DNA of 26,207 nucleotides from DSBX01 sp046484845 (GCA_046484845.1 JAWOIB010000019.1:1-26207); one strand, 5' to 3'. Shown: positions 8,866 to 17,446, counted from the first letter of the stretch. Numbers and translations are program-made. The notes: generated by a model from the sequence alone, not told the origin.

Positions 8866-10137
8866 TCAGTGACGCTCGGCAATGACCGGGCGGTAACCGA
8901 CAAGCGAAACGGTGCGGGCGTGGCGGTCGCAGGTTGCGGCGAAACCACGGTCTGCCGGGGCGCAGACCGAGTACGGGCCGGCACCCACCGCCACCCGGCC
9001 GACAACCTCGCGGTCGGCGGTCCGGACGACGGCCACCGCGTTCTCGCCGCAGATGGCGGCCAGGGCGTACTCCCCGAGCGGGCAGAGACCGATGACGGAC
9101 GGGCCGGATTCGAATACCGCCACGACCCGGTCTTCGGCGACGCTGACGACCGCGACCCGGGAGCCGTGGTACTCGGAGACGTAGAGCTCCTCGCCGCCGG
9201 GCAGGGCCAGCACCCGGTGCCCGGCGAAGGGCAGCGGGATGGTGGCGACCGGGGCGTGGTCGGCAACCCGCACCTTCGTCAGGTTCCCGCCGTAGAGGTT
9301 GACGACGTAGAGGTAGTTGCCCCCGGGCAGGATGTCGAGGTCGCGCGGGGTGGCGCCGACCGGCACCGTGGCGATGACGGTATGGTCCGATGTGCGCAGG
9401 ACCGTGACCGAGTTATCGTGCTGGCTGGTGACGTAGGTCCGGCTGCCATCCGGGGAGAAGCAGGCCCCGCAGGGTGAGGCCCCGACCGGCACTGTCGCCG
9501 CGACCGAGAGGTCGGCGGCGGCGATGACCGTGACCGTACCGTCGGTGGCGTTGCTGACGTAGACCCAGCGGCCGTCCGGGCTGACGCTGACCATCCAGGG
9601 ACAGCGGCCGCAGGGAACCCGGGCCACGACCTGCCGGTCCCGCACCCGGACCACGGTCAGTTCGGGAACGAGTTCGTTGGCGACGTAGAGGTACGCGCCG
9701 TCGGGCCGGACCGCGATGTCGGTCGGGTCACCGCCGACCGGGACGGTGGCGATGAGCGTGTCCGGGAACCCGGCCGGGCCGGCGATGGCGATTGTCAGCG
9801 CCGGGGACCAGCCGCTCTTCAAGCCGATGACATTGGCCGCCTGGACCCGGATATCGTAGCGGCCGGGGGCGGACCAGGCGTGCCAGGCCGTCACCGGCTC
9901 GCCCGGGGGCAGGAACCGGCTCCAGCCGGAGCAACTGCCGTCGCCCCAGTCGAACCGGTAGCAGACGTCGTGGTTGCCCGGGCTGGTGGTGACCGCGGTG
10001 AATTGATATGGCAGTCCGACCGCCCCGCGGGTCGGGCCCTCGGGCGCGTCGGGCGTCGCCGGGGGCAACAGCCCGCAGCCCGCCAGCCCGGTGACGCAGA
10101 GGACCGGCAGGACCAGGGCAAGCAAGCGTTTCAGCAC
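8866..10137 (-). CDS. PKD-domain and YVTN beta-propeller lipoprotein
   Basis: This encodes 423 residues. The GTG at 10137 has AGGAGG six bases upstream and begins a lipoprotein signal (LKRLLALVLPVLCVTGLAGC, lipobox LAGC). A longer frame continues upstream but overlaps galE antisense and the promoter. Residues about 30-125 look like a PKD / fibronectin-like domain (YRFDWGDGS, WHAWSAPGRYDIRV). The rest is a seven-bladed YVTN-type propeller of about 42-residue repeats, for example VSPDGRWVYVSNATDGTVTV and FSPDGSRTYVTSQHDNSVTV. No enzymatic residues are evident; members of this family are usually surface or periplasmic binding proteins. The reading frame ends directly against the outer-membrane protein relic, so a deletion may have shaped its 3' end. 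Confidence 0.87.
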   Translation of the reverse strand: MLKRLLALVLPVLCVTGLAGCGLLPPATPDAPEGPTRGAVGLPYQFTAVTTSPGNHDVCYRFDWGDGSCSGWSRFLPPGEPVTAWHAWSAPGRYDIRVQAANVIGLKSGWSPALTIAIAGPAGFPDTLIATVPVGGDPTDIAVRPDGAYLYVANELVPELTVVRVRDRQVVARVPCGRCPWMVSVSPDGRWVYVSNATDGTVTVIAAADLSVAATVPVGASPCGACFSPDGSRTYVTSQHDNSVTVLRTSDHTVIATVPVGATPRDLDILPGGNYLYVVNLYGGNLTKVRVADHAPVATIPLPFAGHRVLALPGGEELYVSEYHGSRVAVVSVAEDRVVAVFESGPSVIGLCPLGEYALAAICGENAVAVVRTADREVVGRVAVGAGPYSVCAPADRGFAATCDRHARTVSLVGYRPVIAERH

Positions 10138-10162
10138 ATCACACCTCCTGCTCAGACAAGCC

Positions 10163-10190
10163 ATTATCGGCCGGCGCCGGATACTGTCAA
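10163..10190 (-). promoter_or_regulatory. Sigma70-type promoter for the propeller lipoprotein
   Basis: On the minus strand TTGACA (10190-10185), 16 bp, GATAAT (10168-10163). The expected transcript has a short leader of about 20 nt that contains AGGAGG. It is divergent from the galE promoter, 11 bp away. Confidence 0.65.
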
Positions 10191-10201
10191 GAGCGCCCGG
10201 C

Positions 10202-10229
10202 TTGCTCAGGCCCGGGCCGGGAGTATCAT
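10202..10229 (+). promoter_or_regulatory. Promoter for galE, predicted leaderless
   Basis: TTGCTC (10202-10207), 16 bp, TATCAT (10224-10229). Only seven bases separate the -10 box from the ATG at 10237, so transcription should start at or next to the A of the start codon. Confidence 0.5.
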
Positions 10230-10236
10230 CACCGCG

Positions 10237-11214
10237 ATGAAACTGCTTGTCACCGGCGGGGCCGGGTACATCGGCAGCGTCGCGACCCGGCTGCTGCTCG
10301 ATGCGGGCCACGAGGTCACGGTCTACGACAGCCTCGCGCAGGGCCACCGGGCAGCGGTGTCGGATGGCGCGCGGCTGGTCGCCGGCGACCTGGCGGACAC
10401 CGCGCTGCTGGACAAGACGTTCCGGGAGGGCGGGTTTGAGGCGGTGCTCCATTTCGCCGGGCTGATCCGGGTGCCGGAGTCGGTGGAGAACCCGGCGCGC
10501 TATTTTGACCACAACGTCGCCCGAGGCGTGAACCTGCTCAACGCCTGCGCCCGACACCGGGTCGGGAAGCTCGTGTTCTCCTCGACCGCGGCGGTGTACG
10601 GCGCGCCCGCGCAGGTGCCGATAGCCGAGGACGCCCCGCGGGTGCCGACCAATCCGTATGGCGACACCAAGCGGGTGTTCGAGGAGTTGCTGGTTTCCTA
10701 CGAGCGTGCCTGCGGGATGCGCACCGCCCGGCTGCGATACTTCAACGTCTGCGGGGCCTACTCCGGGCTGGGGGAGGACCACCGGCCGGAAAGCCACCTC
10801 ATCCCGCTCATCCTGTTCGCGGCACTGGGCCGGGAACGGGAGTTCGTGGTTCACGGCGATGATTACGACACCCGCGACGGTACCTGCGTCCGCGACTACC
10901 TGCACGTTTACGACCTCTGCCGGGCGCACCTGCTGGCGCTGGACGAGTTGGCGCGGCGGAGCGTGGTCTACAACCTTGGGTCCGGCTCGGGCTACACGGT
11001 CCGGGAGGTGTTCCGGGCCGCGCAGGAGGTGCTGGGCCGGCAACTCGACTGCCGGGTGGCTGGCCGCCGGGCTGGTGACGCGCCGGTGCTGGTCGCGTCC
11101 TCCGCGAAGATCGAGCGCGAGCTGGGCTGGCGGCGCGAGAAGGACGACATCCGGCAGATGGTCGCCGATGCCTGGGAGTTCCACCGGGCGCACCCGCAGG
11201 GTTACCCGGGCTGA
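10237..11214 (+). CDS. galE: UDP-glucose 4-epimerase (NAD-dependent extended SDR)
   Basis: This encodes 325 residues, the normal length for GalE. It interconverts UDP-glucose and UDP-galactose with bound NAD, supplying galactose for surface polysaccharide. The Rossmann nucleotide motif GGAGYIGS is at residues 7-14. The active site is the SSTAAVYG segment plus Tyr141 and Lys145 in NPYGDTK. RYFNVCGA and the late GDAPVLVASSAKIERELGW segment are also typical of the family. The ATG at 10237 begins exactly at the Rossmann strand (MKLLVTGGAGYIG), so upstream frame extensions are not real. There is no Shine-Dalgarno. A 6-bp hairpin (CCGGGC, TGAC, GCCCGG) spans the stop codon. Other UDP-sugar epimerases of the same family cannot be excluded. 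Confidence 0.9.
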   Translation: MKLLVTGGAGYIGSVATRLLLDAGHEVTVYDSLAQGHRAAVSDGARLVAGDLADTALLDKTFREGGFEAVLHFAGLIRVPESVENPARYFDHNVARGVNLLNACARHRVGKLVFSSTAAVYGAPAQVPIAEDAPRVPTNPYGDTKRVFEELLVSYERACGMRTARLRYFNVCGAYSGLGEDHRPESHLIPLILFAALGREREFVVHGDDYDTRDGTCVRDYLHVYDLCRAHLLALDELARRSVVYNLGSGSGYTVREVFRAAQEVLGRQLDCRVAGRRAGDAPVLVASSAKIERELGWRREKDDIRQMVADAWEFHRAHPQGYPG

Positions 11215-11260
11215 CGCCCGGTCACCGCATTCCGCCGATTGCTGTCAAGCTCGCGCGGGC

Positions 11261-11288
11261 TTGACTCCGGGTCCTGACCGGCTAGGTT
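11261..11288 (+). promoter_or_regulatory. Promoter for asd, predicted leaderless
   Basis: TTGACT (11261-11266), 16 bp, TAGGTT (11283-11288), then six bases to the ATG at 11295. The -10 box is weaker (4 of 6 consensus bases). It lies in the 80-bp gap after galE. Confidence 0.5.
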
Positions 11289-11294
11289 GAATGG

Positions 11295-12284
11295 ATGAAG
11301 CACATCGGCATCGCCGGCGCCACCGGGCTGGTCGGCGAAACCCTGCTCCGGCTGGTCGAACCGGAGAGCTCCCGCGTGGCGGAGGTGCGCCTGTTCGCGT
11401 CCGAGCGGAGCGCGGGCCGGCGGGTCGCGTTCCGCGGTGACGAGCTGGAGGTGCGGACGCTCGACCCGGCCGGGTTCAAGGGCCTGGACGTGGCGTTCTC
11501 CTGCCTCGACGCGGAGCTGGCCGGGGAGTTCGTGCCGAAGCTGGCGAAGCACTGCCCGGTGATCGACAAGTCGAGCCGGTTCCGGCTCGAGCCGGCGGTG
11601 CCGCTGGTTGTGCCCGAGGTCAACGCGGGCGCGGTCCGGTCCCACGCCAACATCATCGCCAATCCCAACTGCACGACCATCCCGCTCTGCGTCGCGCTCG
11701 CGCCGCTCTGTGACCACTGGGAGCTGTCCGCGCTCTGTGTCGCCAGCTACCAGTCGGTTTCGGGCGCGGGCCGGGCCGGGCTGGAGCAGTTGCAGTACGA
11801 GAACGAATTCCTGGCGGTCAGGCGGGAGCCGAACACCGTCGACAGCCCGTTCCCCGGGCAGATCGCCGGCAACCTGTTGCCCTGGGTCGGGCCCGGGGAC
11901 AAGCACGGCAACACCGGTGAGGAGAACAAACTCGCCCACGAGTCGCGCAAGATTCTCGGCCTGCCGCACCTGCTGGTGAACGCGACCTGCGTGCGGGTGC
12001 CGGTGGCGGTCGGGCACGCGCTGGCGGTCAGCGCCCGGTTCGCGGCACCGGTGAAGCTGAAGGAGGCCTGTGCCCGGCTCAAGGACGCGCCCGGCGTTGC
12101 GCTGTCGGCCGAGGACGAGTTCATCACCCCGGTCGAGGCCGCGGGCCGGGACGAGGTGTTCGTCAGCCGGTTCCGCGCGGGCGCCGCGCCCGAGGAGCTG
12201 AACTTCTGGGTGGTGACCGATAACCTGCGCAAGGGTGCGGCGCTGAACGCCATCCAGGTCGCCCGGCTGCTCGAGGGAGACTGA
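11295..12284 (+). CDS. asd: Aspartate-semialdehyde dehydrogenase
   Basis: This encodes 329 residues. The enzyme reduces L-aspartyl phosphate to L-aspartate 4-semialdehyde with NADPH in the cytosol, a branch point to lysine, diaminopimelate, threonine and methionine. The N-terminal nucleotide-binding motif GATGLVG is at residues 8-14. The catalytic Cys126 lies in NPNCTTIPL. The family motif QSVSGAGRAGLEQL follows, and RVPVAVGHA contributes the substrate-binding Arg and catalytic His. Length and motifs fit a complete enzyme. The TGA stop shares its last base with the ATG of the following metallopeptidase, so the two are probably co-transcribed although their functions look unrelated. Confidence 0.95.
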   Translation: MKHIGIAGATGLVGETLLRLVEPESSRVAEVRLFASERSAGRRVAFRGDELEVRTLDPAGFKGLDVAFSCLDAELAGEFVPKLAKHCPVIDKSSRFRLEPAVPLVVPEVNAGAVRSHANIIANPNCTTIPLCVALAPLCDHWELSALCVASYQSVSGAGRAGLEQLQYENEFLAVRREPNTVDSPFPGQIAGNLLPWVGPGDKHGNTGEENKLAHESRKILGLPHLLVNATCVRVPVAVGHALAVSARFAAPVKLKEACARLKDAPGVALSAEDEFITPVEAAGRDEVFVSRFRAGAAPEELNFWVVTDNLRKGAALNAIQVARLLEGD

Positions 12285-14251
12285 TGAACCTGTTGGCGGC
12301 GCTCGGCCTGCTTGCGGCCGGGATGCTGTCCCCGCCGCAGGCGGAGGACCTGCCGCCGATCTACCGCATCCTGCGACCCGGCTCCGCGCCGGCCTGCGCG
12401 GAGTCCAGCCACAGCTGGGACGCCCGGCATTACCGGCTCGACATCGAACTGCCGATGACCCACGCCGGTTACCGCTGCCGCGAGGAGGTCAGCCTGATCA
12501 GCAACCGGCCGCGGCTGGACACCGTGCCGCTCGATTTCGCCGGGCTGGTCTGCGACTCGGTGCGCCGGTACGGCAGCCGGCTGGCGTTCGACACCAGCGG
12601 CGGACGGCTTGACGTCCGGCTCGACAGCCCGCTGGCGCAGGGGGATTCGACGGTGCTGGAAATCTTCTTCCGGCGTGAATCGCTCGCCGAACAGCGCGGC
12701 TATTTCTTCGGCCGGCCGCCGACCATCCGCTACGCCCACGGGATGACCTGCGGCTGCCCGACCGACAACCACTACTGGTTCGCCTGCTGGGACCACCCCT
12801 CGGATAAGGCCGAGCGCGGGGTGGAGTTGAACCTGACCCTGCCCGACAGCTTCCAGACCTGCGCGGTCGGGCTCTGCGACTCGATCACCGACAACGGCAA
12901 CGGCGCCCGGACCTGGTGGTGGCGGCACCCCTACCCGATCGCGACCTACCTGATAAGCTTCTCCGCTTCGCGGTTCGCGTCCTGGGACACCTGGTTCGTG
13001 AACACCACCGGCGAGACCATCCCGGTCCGGCACTGGATGTGGCCGGAGGATTCGGCCGCGACCCGCACCGGCTACGCCCAGCTGCCCGAGGTCATCGAGT
13101 ATTTCATCCGGCCGGACATCTTCGGCGCCTACCCATTCGAGACGTTCGGCCACGTGCCCGGGTACTACGGCTTCCCCTGGGGCGGGATGGAGCACCAGAC
13201 GCTGGTGATGCTCAACGCGGGCTACATCGGCGGCGGCCGCATCTCGACCATTGCCCACGAACTGTCGCACATGTGGTGGGGCGATATGGTCACCCACGTC
13301 GGGTACGCCGACGTCTGGCTCAACGAGGGCTTCGCGACCTATGCCGAATGCCTGGCGATGGGCGCGCTGTTCGGGCGGGATTACTTCCGCAACTACATCG
13401 CCAACAAGGGCCGGACCTACATCAACCGAGACCGCTATATGAGGATGCCCATCTACGACCCGCCCTGGGAGCATATCTACGACGTCGGCCATATCTACAG
13501 CAAGGGCGCCTGGGTCCAGCATATGCTGCGCGGGGTGATGGGCGACACCGCCTGGGACGCGCCCGGGGTGTTCTTCGCGGCCCAGCGCGCCTACGGCGAC
13601 AGCTTCCGGTACGGCACCGTCGCGACCGAGGACTACCGCCGCATCGTCGAGCAGGTCCACGGCGAGGACCTTGGCTGGTTCTTCGACGAATGGGTCTACC
13701 AGGCCGGCTACCCGAAGTACCATTTCGAATGGACCGCGGAGGGCAGCCGGCTCATCACTACTCTCGGCCAGCGCAACGGCGAGCGCGCGCCCGACTTCTT
13801 CCGCATTCCCCTGCCGGTCCGCGCCGGCGGCGCGGGCGCGGACACGTTGCTATTCATCCGGCCGCGGGCCAACCCGCAGGTTGACACCTTCGAGCTGGCC
13901 TGGCGGGCGGAAAGCCTGGTGGTTGACCCGGACAACTGGGTGCTTGATTCCTGCTACCTGACCGGCATCGCCGAGGGCAGCCCGGGCCCGCAACCGGCTC
14001 CCCGGCTGCTGTCGGCTTTGCCCAACCCGGCCCGGGGCGCGGTGCGGTTCGAAGTTGCCGGTCCGCCCGGCGCGGGTTGCCTGGTCGAGGTGTTCGACCG
14101 GGCCGGCCGGCGGGCGGACGCGGTCAGCGGCCGCTACGGCCCGACCGGCCGCACGCAACTGGAATGGCGGCGCGACCGCACCGGCCCGGGCGTGTACTTC
14201 TGCCGGGTCGCGGGCAGCCAGGCCACGGTCAAGCTCGTGCTGGCCGAGTAG
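12284..14251 (+). CDS. Secreted M1-family zinc metallopeptidase with FlgD-like sorting tail
   Basis: This encodes 655 residues. The ATG at 12284 overlaps the asd stop codon and starts a short signal-like segment (MNLLAALGLLAAGML). The gluzincin site is complete: His325, Glu326 and His329 in HELSH, and the third zinc ligand Glu348 in NEGFA, 18 residues later. GGMEH at 300-304 replaces the usual GAMEN substrate motif, and Tyr405 in YSKGAWVQHMLR is the transition-state tyrosine. The C-terminus (about 575-655) is a FlgD-like / Por-type tail (VEVFDRAGRR, GPGVYFCRVAG, KLVLAE), so it is probably exported and surface-anchored or released. The usual four-domain aminopeptidase N C-terminus is absent. 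Endopeptidase and aminopeptidase activity cannot be separated from sequence. Confidence 0.9.
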   Translation: MNLLAALGLLAAGMLSPPQAEDLPPIYRILRPGSAPACAESSHSWDARHYRLDIELPMTHAGYRCREEVSLISNRPRLDTVPLDFAGLVCDSVRRYGSRLAFDTSGGRLDVRLDSPLAQGDSTVLEIFFRRESLAEQRGYFFGRPPTIRYAHGMTCGCPTDNHYWFACWDHPSDKAERGVELNLTLPDSFQTCAVGLCDSITDNGNGARTWWWRHPYPIATYLISFSASRFASWDTWFVNTTGETIPVRHWMWPEDSAATRTGYAQLPEVIEYFIRPDIFGAYPFETFGHVPGYYGFPWGGMEHQTLVMLNAGYIGGGRISTIAHELSHMWWGDMVTHVGYADVWLNEGFATYAECLAMGALFGRDYFRNYIANKGRTYINRDRYMRMPIYDPPWEHIYDVGHIYSKGAWVQHMLRGVMGDTAWDAPGVFFAAQRAYGDSFRYGTVATEDYRRIVEQVHGEDLGWFFDEWVYQAGYPKYHFEWTAEGSRLITTLGQRNGERAPDFFRIPLPVRAGGAGADTLLFIRPRANPQVDTFELAWRAESLVVDPDNWVLDSCYLTGIAEGSPGPQPAPRLLSALPNPARGAVRFEVAGPPGAGCLVEVFDRAGRRADAVSGRYGPTGRTQLEWRRDRTGPGVYFCRVAGSQATVKLVLAE

Positions 14252-14255
14252 CCGC

Positions 14256-15779
14256 TCAGTCCAGCCGTACCAGCCGGCCCGCGGTGACGAAGCTGCCGCT
14301 TTCGACCCGCCAGGGATAGACCCCGGCCGCAACCTGCCTGCCGGACGCGTCGCGGCCGTCCCAGGCCAGTTCGCCGACACCCTGAAGCAGGCGCACGACC
14401 CGGCCCGCGGCGTCGCAGATGACCAGCCGCGCCTGCCCGGAGCTTCCGGGCAGGCTGAACCGCACCGGCCCGGTCGAGGGGTTCGGGGTGACCCGCACCG
14501 GCCGGCAGGTGAAAGTCGGCAGCTCCGTCACGCCGGTCATCACCCCGACCGGGTAGTGGTAGCCGATGTCAACTGGTGGCGCGTCCATTGCCGAGTCGGT
14601 CCGGGTCGTCCAGGCGAGGATCATCGAGTCCAGGTTTACCGGCCAGGCGGTAATGATGGTGTCCCCGGCGTCAAGGCAGGGACTGTTGGCCGGCTGACCG
14701 GCCGCGACCTGCCCGAGGTAGTGCTCGCCCAGCGGCCCGGCCGCAAACAACGGGTCGTCCGAGATGTCACCCGGCCCGGGCGAGCAATTGGCATAGTTAC
14801 CGCCGGTGTTGCTCCAGACGTCATTGTGGGAGTTCGCGAGCAGCGCGGATTCGTGGTCGTAGCGATAGAACCCGCCGCCCTGTCCGGCCTCGTTGCCGAC
14901 GATGATGTTGTTCTTCGCGACCGCGGCGGCATTGAGGTACACGAATACCCCGCCGCCCTGGCGCCAGCTCCCGCCCTGGCAGGCGTTGCCGACAATGGTG
15001 TTGCCGTACAGCTCCGCCAGTGTGCCGGTGCAGGCGACCCCGCCGCCGTAGTTCCAGGCGTTGGTCCGGTTGATATTGCCGACAATCAGGTTCGAGAACA
15101 GGAGCGCGCCGCGGTCGATGTACACCCCGGCGCCATGGCCGCGGTTAGACGGGTTGAGTTCTGACTCGTGGACGTTGCCGCGGATGATGTTCTGCCAGAC
15201 AAGCGCGCCACCGGCGCCGGTGATGTAGATGCCCCCGCCGTAGTTCCAGGCTCCGTCCACCTGCCGGTTGCTGTCAATGACGTTGAACCGGACCTCGGTC
15301 GCGCGGCCGGCGGTGCTGTTGCTGATGTAGATCCCGCCTCCATAGTTCCAGGCGTTTACGCTTTCCGGCGCGACGCACTCGTTGCCCCGGATGACGTTGC
15401 CGGTGATGACCGGGTTGGCGCCGGAGACCCGGATGCCAGCGCCGTGATTCGTGCCGGAACCAAGGAACCCGCCGGTAACCGTGAACCCGCGCAGTTCGGT
15501 GGCTTCACGGATACTACTGCCGGAGATGTCGATTACCCGGCCGTTACCGCCGCCGTCGATGACGGTGGCGGCCGGGCCATCGGCGGAGTAGAGCCTGATG
15601 CCGTCCCGTCCCGGCCAGGTGATGTTCTCCGGGTAGGTGCCGGGTTTGACCAGCACGGTATCGCCGGAGCCGGCGGCGTTGAGCCCGGCCTGGATGGTCG
15701 GGTATTCGTCCGGAACGACGACGATGCCCGCGGCCGCAACCGTGGCCAGCAGGGCGATGGATGAAACGACGTGCCTCAC
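14256..15779 (-). CDS. Secreted right-handed beta-helix repeat protein with FlgD-like sorting tail
   Basis: This encodes 507 residues. I choose the GTG at 15779 because AGGAGG lies four bases upstream; another GTG at 15797 is in frame but would place that Shine-Dalgarno inside the coding region. The signal peptide is RHVVSSIALLATVAAAG. VVPDEYPTIQAGLNAAGSGD and VLVKPGTYPENI are the classic opening of parallel beta-helix (pectate-lyase-like, NosD-like) proteins. Residues about 100-330 carry turns such as NYGGGIYI, GAGIRV and NIIRGN. The last 80 or so residues are a sorting tail (LVICDAAGRVVRLL, GRQVAAGVYPWRV, GRLVRLD). No catalytic residues are obvious, so a polysaccharide-binding or surface role is as likely as lyase activity. 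It converges with the M1 peptidase gene, four bases away. Confidence 0.87.
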   Translation of the reverse strand: MRHVVSSIALLATVAAAGIVVVPDEYPTIQAGLNAAGSGDTVLVKPGTYPENITWPGRDGIRLYSADGPAATVIDGGGNGRVIDISGSSIREATELRGFTVTGGFLGSGTNHGAGIRVSGANPVITGNVIRGNECVAPESVNAWNYGGGIYISNSTAGRATEVRFNVIDSNRQVDGAWNYGGGIYITGAGGALVWQNIIRGNVHESELNPSNRGHGAGVYIDRGALLFSNLIVGNINRTNAWNYGGGVACTGTLAELYGNTIVGNACQGGSWRQGGGVFVYLNAAAVAKNNIIVGNEAGQGGGFYRYDHESALLANSHNDVWSNTGGNYANCSPGPGDISDDPLFAAGPLGEHYLGQVAAGQPANSPCLDAGDTIITAWPVNLDSMILAWTTRTDSAMDAPPVDIGYHYPVGVMTGVTELPTFTCRPVRVTPNPSTGPVRFSLPGSSGQARLVICDAAGRVVRLLQGVGELAWDGRDASGRQVAAGVYPWRVESGSFVTAGRLVRLD

Positions 15780-15847
15780 TTCTCCTCCTCGGCGCACCGG
15801 GCGCCTTGATTGCGGGCGGCGGCTTCTCGAACGATAGCGGACAGGGC

Positions 15848-15876
15848 AGGATAGGCGCGGGGCCGGCCGGTGTCAA
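15848..15876 (-). promoter_or_regulatory. Sigma70-type promoter for the beta-helix gene
   Basis: On the minus strand TTGACA (15876-15871), 17 bp, TATCCT (15853-15848), about 70 bp upstream of the GTG at 15779. Confidence 0.6.
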
Positions 15877-15975
15877 ACCGGCTCTCACGGCCCGGGCGTG
15901 AATCCCCGCTCCCGGCCGGCGGGTCTGAATAAGCGTCCGCGGAGGCGGACAGTTAAAACCATCCAGGGAGGACCA

Positions 15976-16506
15976 GTGAGAATTGCAGCAGTCAGCGTCA
16001 TGTTAGTGATGTCGGTGCTACTGCTCGGTTGTGGCGGGCAGGCCCCGGAGCAGGCCGCGCAGCCGGCCGAAAGTCAGGCAGTCGAGCCCGTGCCCGTAGA
16101 GGAATTGACCGGGACTTCGTCGGAAGAGACAACCGGAGAACCGGTGATGACCAGCGAGCCGGAGCCGGCCGCGCCAGAGACGCCGCCGCAGTCCGTGGCG
16201 TCCGAGTCCGAGCCGGCCGCCCGCGAGGGATTACCGGTGCTCTATGATTTCTGGGCGACCTGGTGCCCGCCCTGCCGGCAGCAGAAGCCGATCATCGAAG
16301 AACTGAAGGAAGAATACGCCGGGGTGGTTGATATCATCGCGGTGGATGTCGATGAGCAGGGCGAGATGGCGAAGCAGTACGACATCAAGGTTATCCCGAC
16401 GCTGGTCATGCTGGATGCCGGCGGCAGCGAGGTGGAGCGGCTGACCGGCCTGACCCAGAAGGACAAGCTGGTCGAGCGGTTCCGGGCACACGGGTTCATC
16501 GAGTAG
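15976..16506 (+). CDS. Membrane-anchored thioredoxin lipoprotein (CPPC active site)
   Basis: This encodes 176 residues. The GTG at 15976 has GGGAGG four bases upstream. The lipoprotein signal ends in VLLLGC, followed by about 65 residues rich in Glu, Pro, Ala and Ser that form a flexible linker. The thioredoxin fold follows, with Cys97 and Cys100 in WCPPC and the cis-Pro loop VIPTLV. TlpA/ResA-like proteins of this kind reduce or exchange disulfides outside the cytoplasm; WCPPC is typical of that role. It stands alone between divergent and convergent genes. A weak hairpin (GTCCGC, GGAG, GCGGAC at 15935-15950) lies upstream and I see no convincing promoter. It resembles the thioredoxin lipoprotein of the arsenic cassette in order of parts and in the C-terminal ending (VERFRAHGF here, VARFRQFGW there). 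Confidence 0.88.
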   Translation: MRIAAVSVMLVMSVLLLGCGGQAPEQAAQPAESQAVEPVPVEELTGTSSEETTGEPVMTSEPEPAAPETPPQSVASESEPAAREGLPVLYDFWATWCPPCRQQKPIIEELKEEYAGVVDIIAVDVDEQGEMAKQYDIKVIPTLVMLDAGGSEVERLTGLTQKDKLVERFRAHGFIE

Positions 16507-16546
16507 GCGGGTGAACCCTGCCGGCGGGACAGCCGACAGCAACAGC

Positions 16547-16573
16547 GAAGGCCGGCGCGGAGCGCCGGCCTTC
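16547..16573. terminator. Bidirectional terminator hairpin between convergent genes
   Basis: A perfect 12-bp stem (GAAGGCCGGCGC and GCGCCGGCCTTC) with loop GGA. It lies 40 bp after the thioredoxin lipoprotein stop and 17 bp beyond the stop of the opposing gene. Neither side has a long T tract. Confidence 0.7.
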
Positions 16574-16590
16574 AGTTCTCAACTCCCGTA

Positions 16591-17409
16591 CTAGCGCACC
16601 ACGAACTTGGCCAGGCCGCCGGCCGCGCCGGAGAGCCGGACGAAGTAGCTGCCGGCGGGCAGTTGCCGGTCCAGCACGAACTCGTGGTCGCCGGCTGCCA
16701 GCTCGCCGCTGGCCAGCACCGCGACCCGGCTGCCGGTGCGGTCGTAGGCAGCGACTGTGACCGGTCCACCCCGGGCGAGGGTGAAGCTCACCCGTGCCGG
16801 GCCGCGCGCCGGGTTGGGCCGGACGCTGACCCGGGTCAGCCCGGGAAGCAGGCCCGGCTCCTCGACCGCGCCCGCGCCCTGCACGAGACTGGCGTCGTCG
16901 AAGTAGATGACCCCGCCCGACTGGCTGCCGGTGAAGCCGTAAATCCTCAGCAGGCAATCGGCGTAGGCGGCGTTAGCCGGTGCGGTCGCGGTCTTGAACA
17001 GCCGCTGCCAGGTGCGGATGGCCGAATCGCCATAGACGGTGCCGGAATGGATGATGTAGCTGGTGTCGGCAGCGCGCCAGGAGATGCCGATGCCGGCGCT
17101 GGCGTTGGCGTCGTTATCCAGCGCGTAGGCGGTGAGGGTGTATTCCTGGCCGCCGGTGATCGGGACCAGCTGTTTGACCCCGGCGTTGTTGCCGGTGCCT
17201 TCGACCAGCCGGGTTATCCTGACCGCGGCCGGGGCCGAGCGCACCGGGTCGGTCGAGCGTTCGACCCGGGCCTTGGTCGTGTCTTCCACCAGCCAGCCGA
17301 CCGGGTAGATGCCGGTCCATTCCGAGAAATCGCCGTTGCGCAGCAGGTTGGCGCCGGCGGTGCCTCCGAGCAACAGCCCGGCCGTGACCAGAAGGACCGC
17401 TATTCTCAT
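16591..17409 (-). CDS. Secreted carbohydrate-binding-like protein with FlgD-like sorting tail
   Basis: This encodes 272 residues. The ATG at 17409 has AAAGGAG about seven bases upstream and begins the signal peptide MRIAVLLVTAGLLLGGTAGA. Residues about 20-185 look like a galactose-binding-type jelly roll: the opening LLRNGDFSEW, a mid segment GQEYTLTAYA and the closing GGVIYFDDASLV are typical of CBM-like modules. The C-terminal 80 or so residues form a sorting tail (VSVRPNPARGPARVSF, VAAYDRTGSRVAVL, LPAGSYFVRLSG, KFVVR). No enzyme domain is attached. It probably binds glycans or another surface ligand. It has its own promoter, separate from the next sorting-tail gene upstream on the same strand. 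Confidence 0.83.
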   Translation of the reverse strand: MRIAVLLVTAGLLLGGTAGANLLRNGDFSEWTGIYPVGWLVEDTTKARVERSTDPVRSAPAAVRITRLVEGTGNNAGVKQLVPITGGQEYTLTAYALDNDANASAGIGISWRAADTSYIIHSGTVYGDSAIRTWQRLFKTATAPANAAYADCLLRIYGFTGSQSGGVIYFDDASLVQGAGAVEEPGLLPGLTRVSVRPNPARGPARVSFTLARGGPVTVAAYDRTGSRVAVLASGELAAGDHEFVLDRQLPAGSYFVRLSGAAGGLAKFVVR

Positions 17410-17446
17410 TACTGACTCCTTTCGCATTCGCAGCGGAACATGACCC

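Noticed and set aside
10138..11193. Long minus-strand extension of the propeller gene across galE
   Set aside because: It runs antisense to a clear galE. The GTG at 10137 has AGGAGG and starts a lipoprotein signal, and the promoter lies at 10163-10190.
11747..13723. Open minus-strand frame of over 600 codons across asd and the M1 peptidase
   Set aside because: Both genes on the plus strand have complete active-site motifs, so this is an antisense shadow.
15780..15797. Upstream GTG start of the beta-helix gene
   Set aside because: It would place the AGGAGG ribosome-binding site inside the coding sequence; the GTG at 15779 is better placed before the signal peptide.
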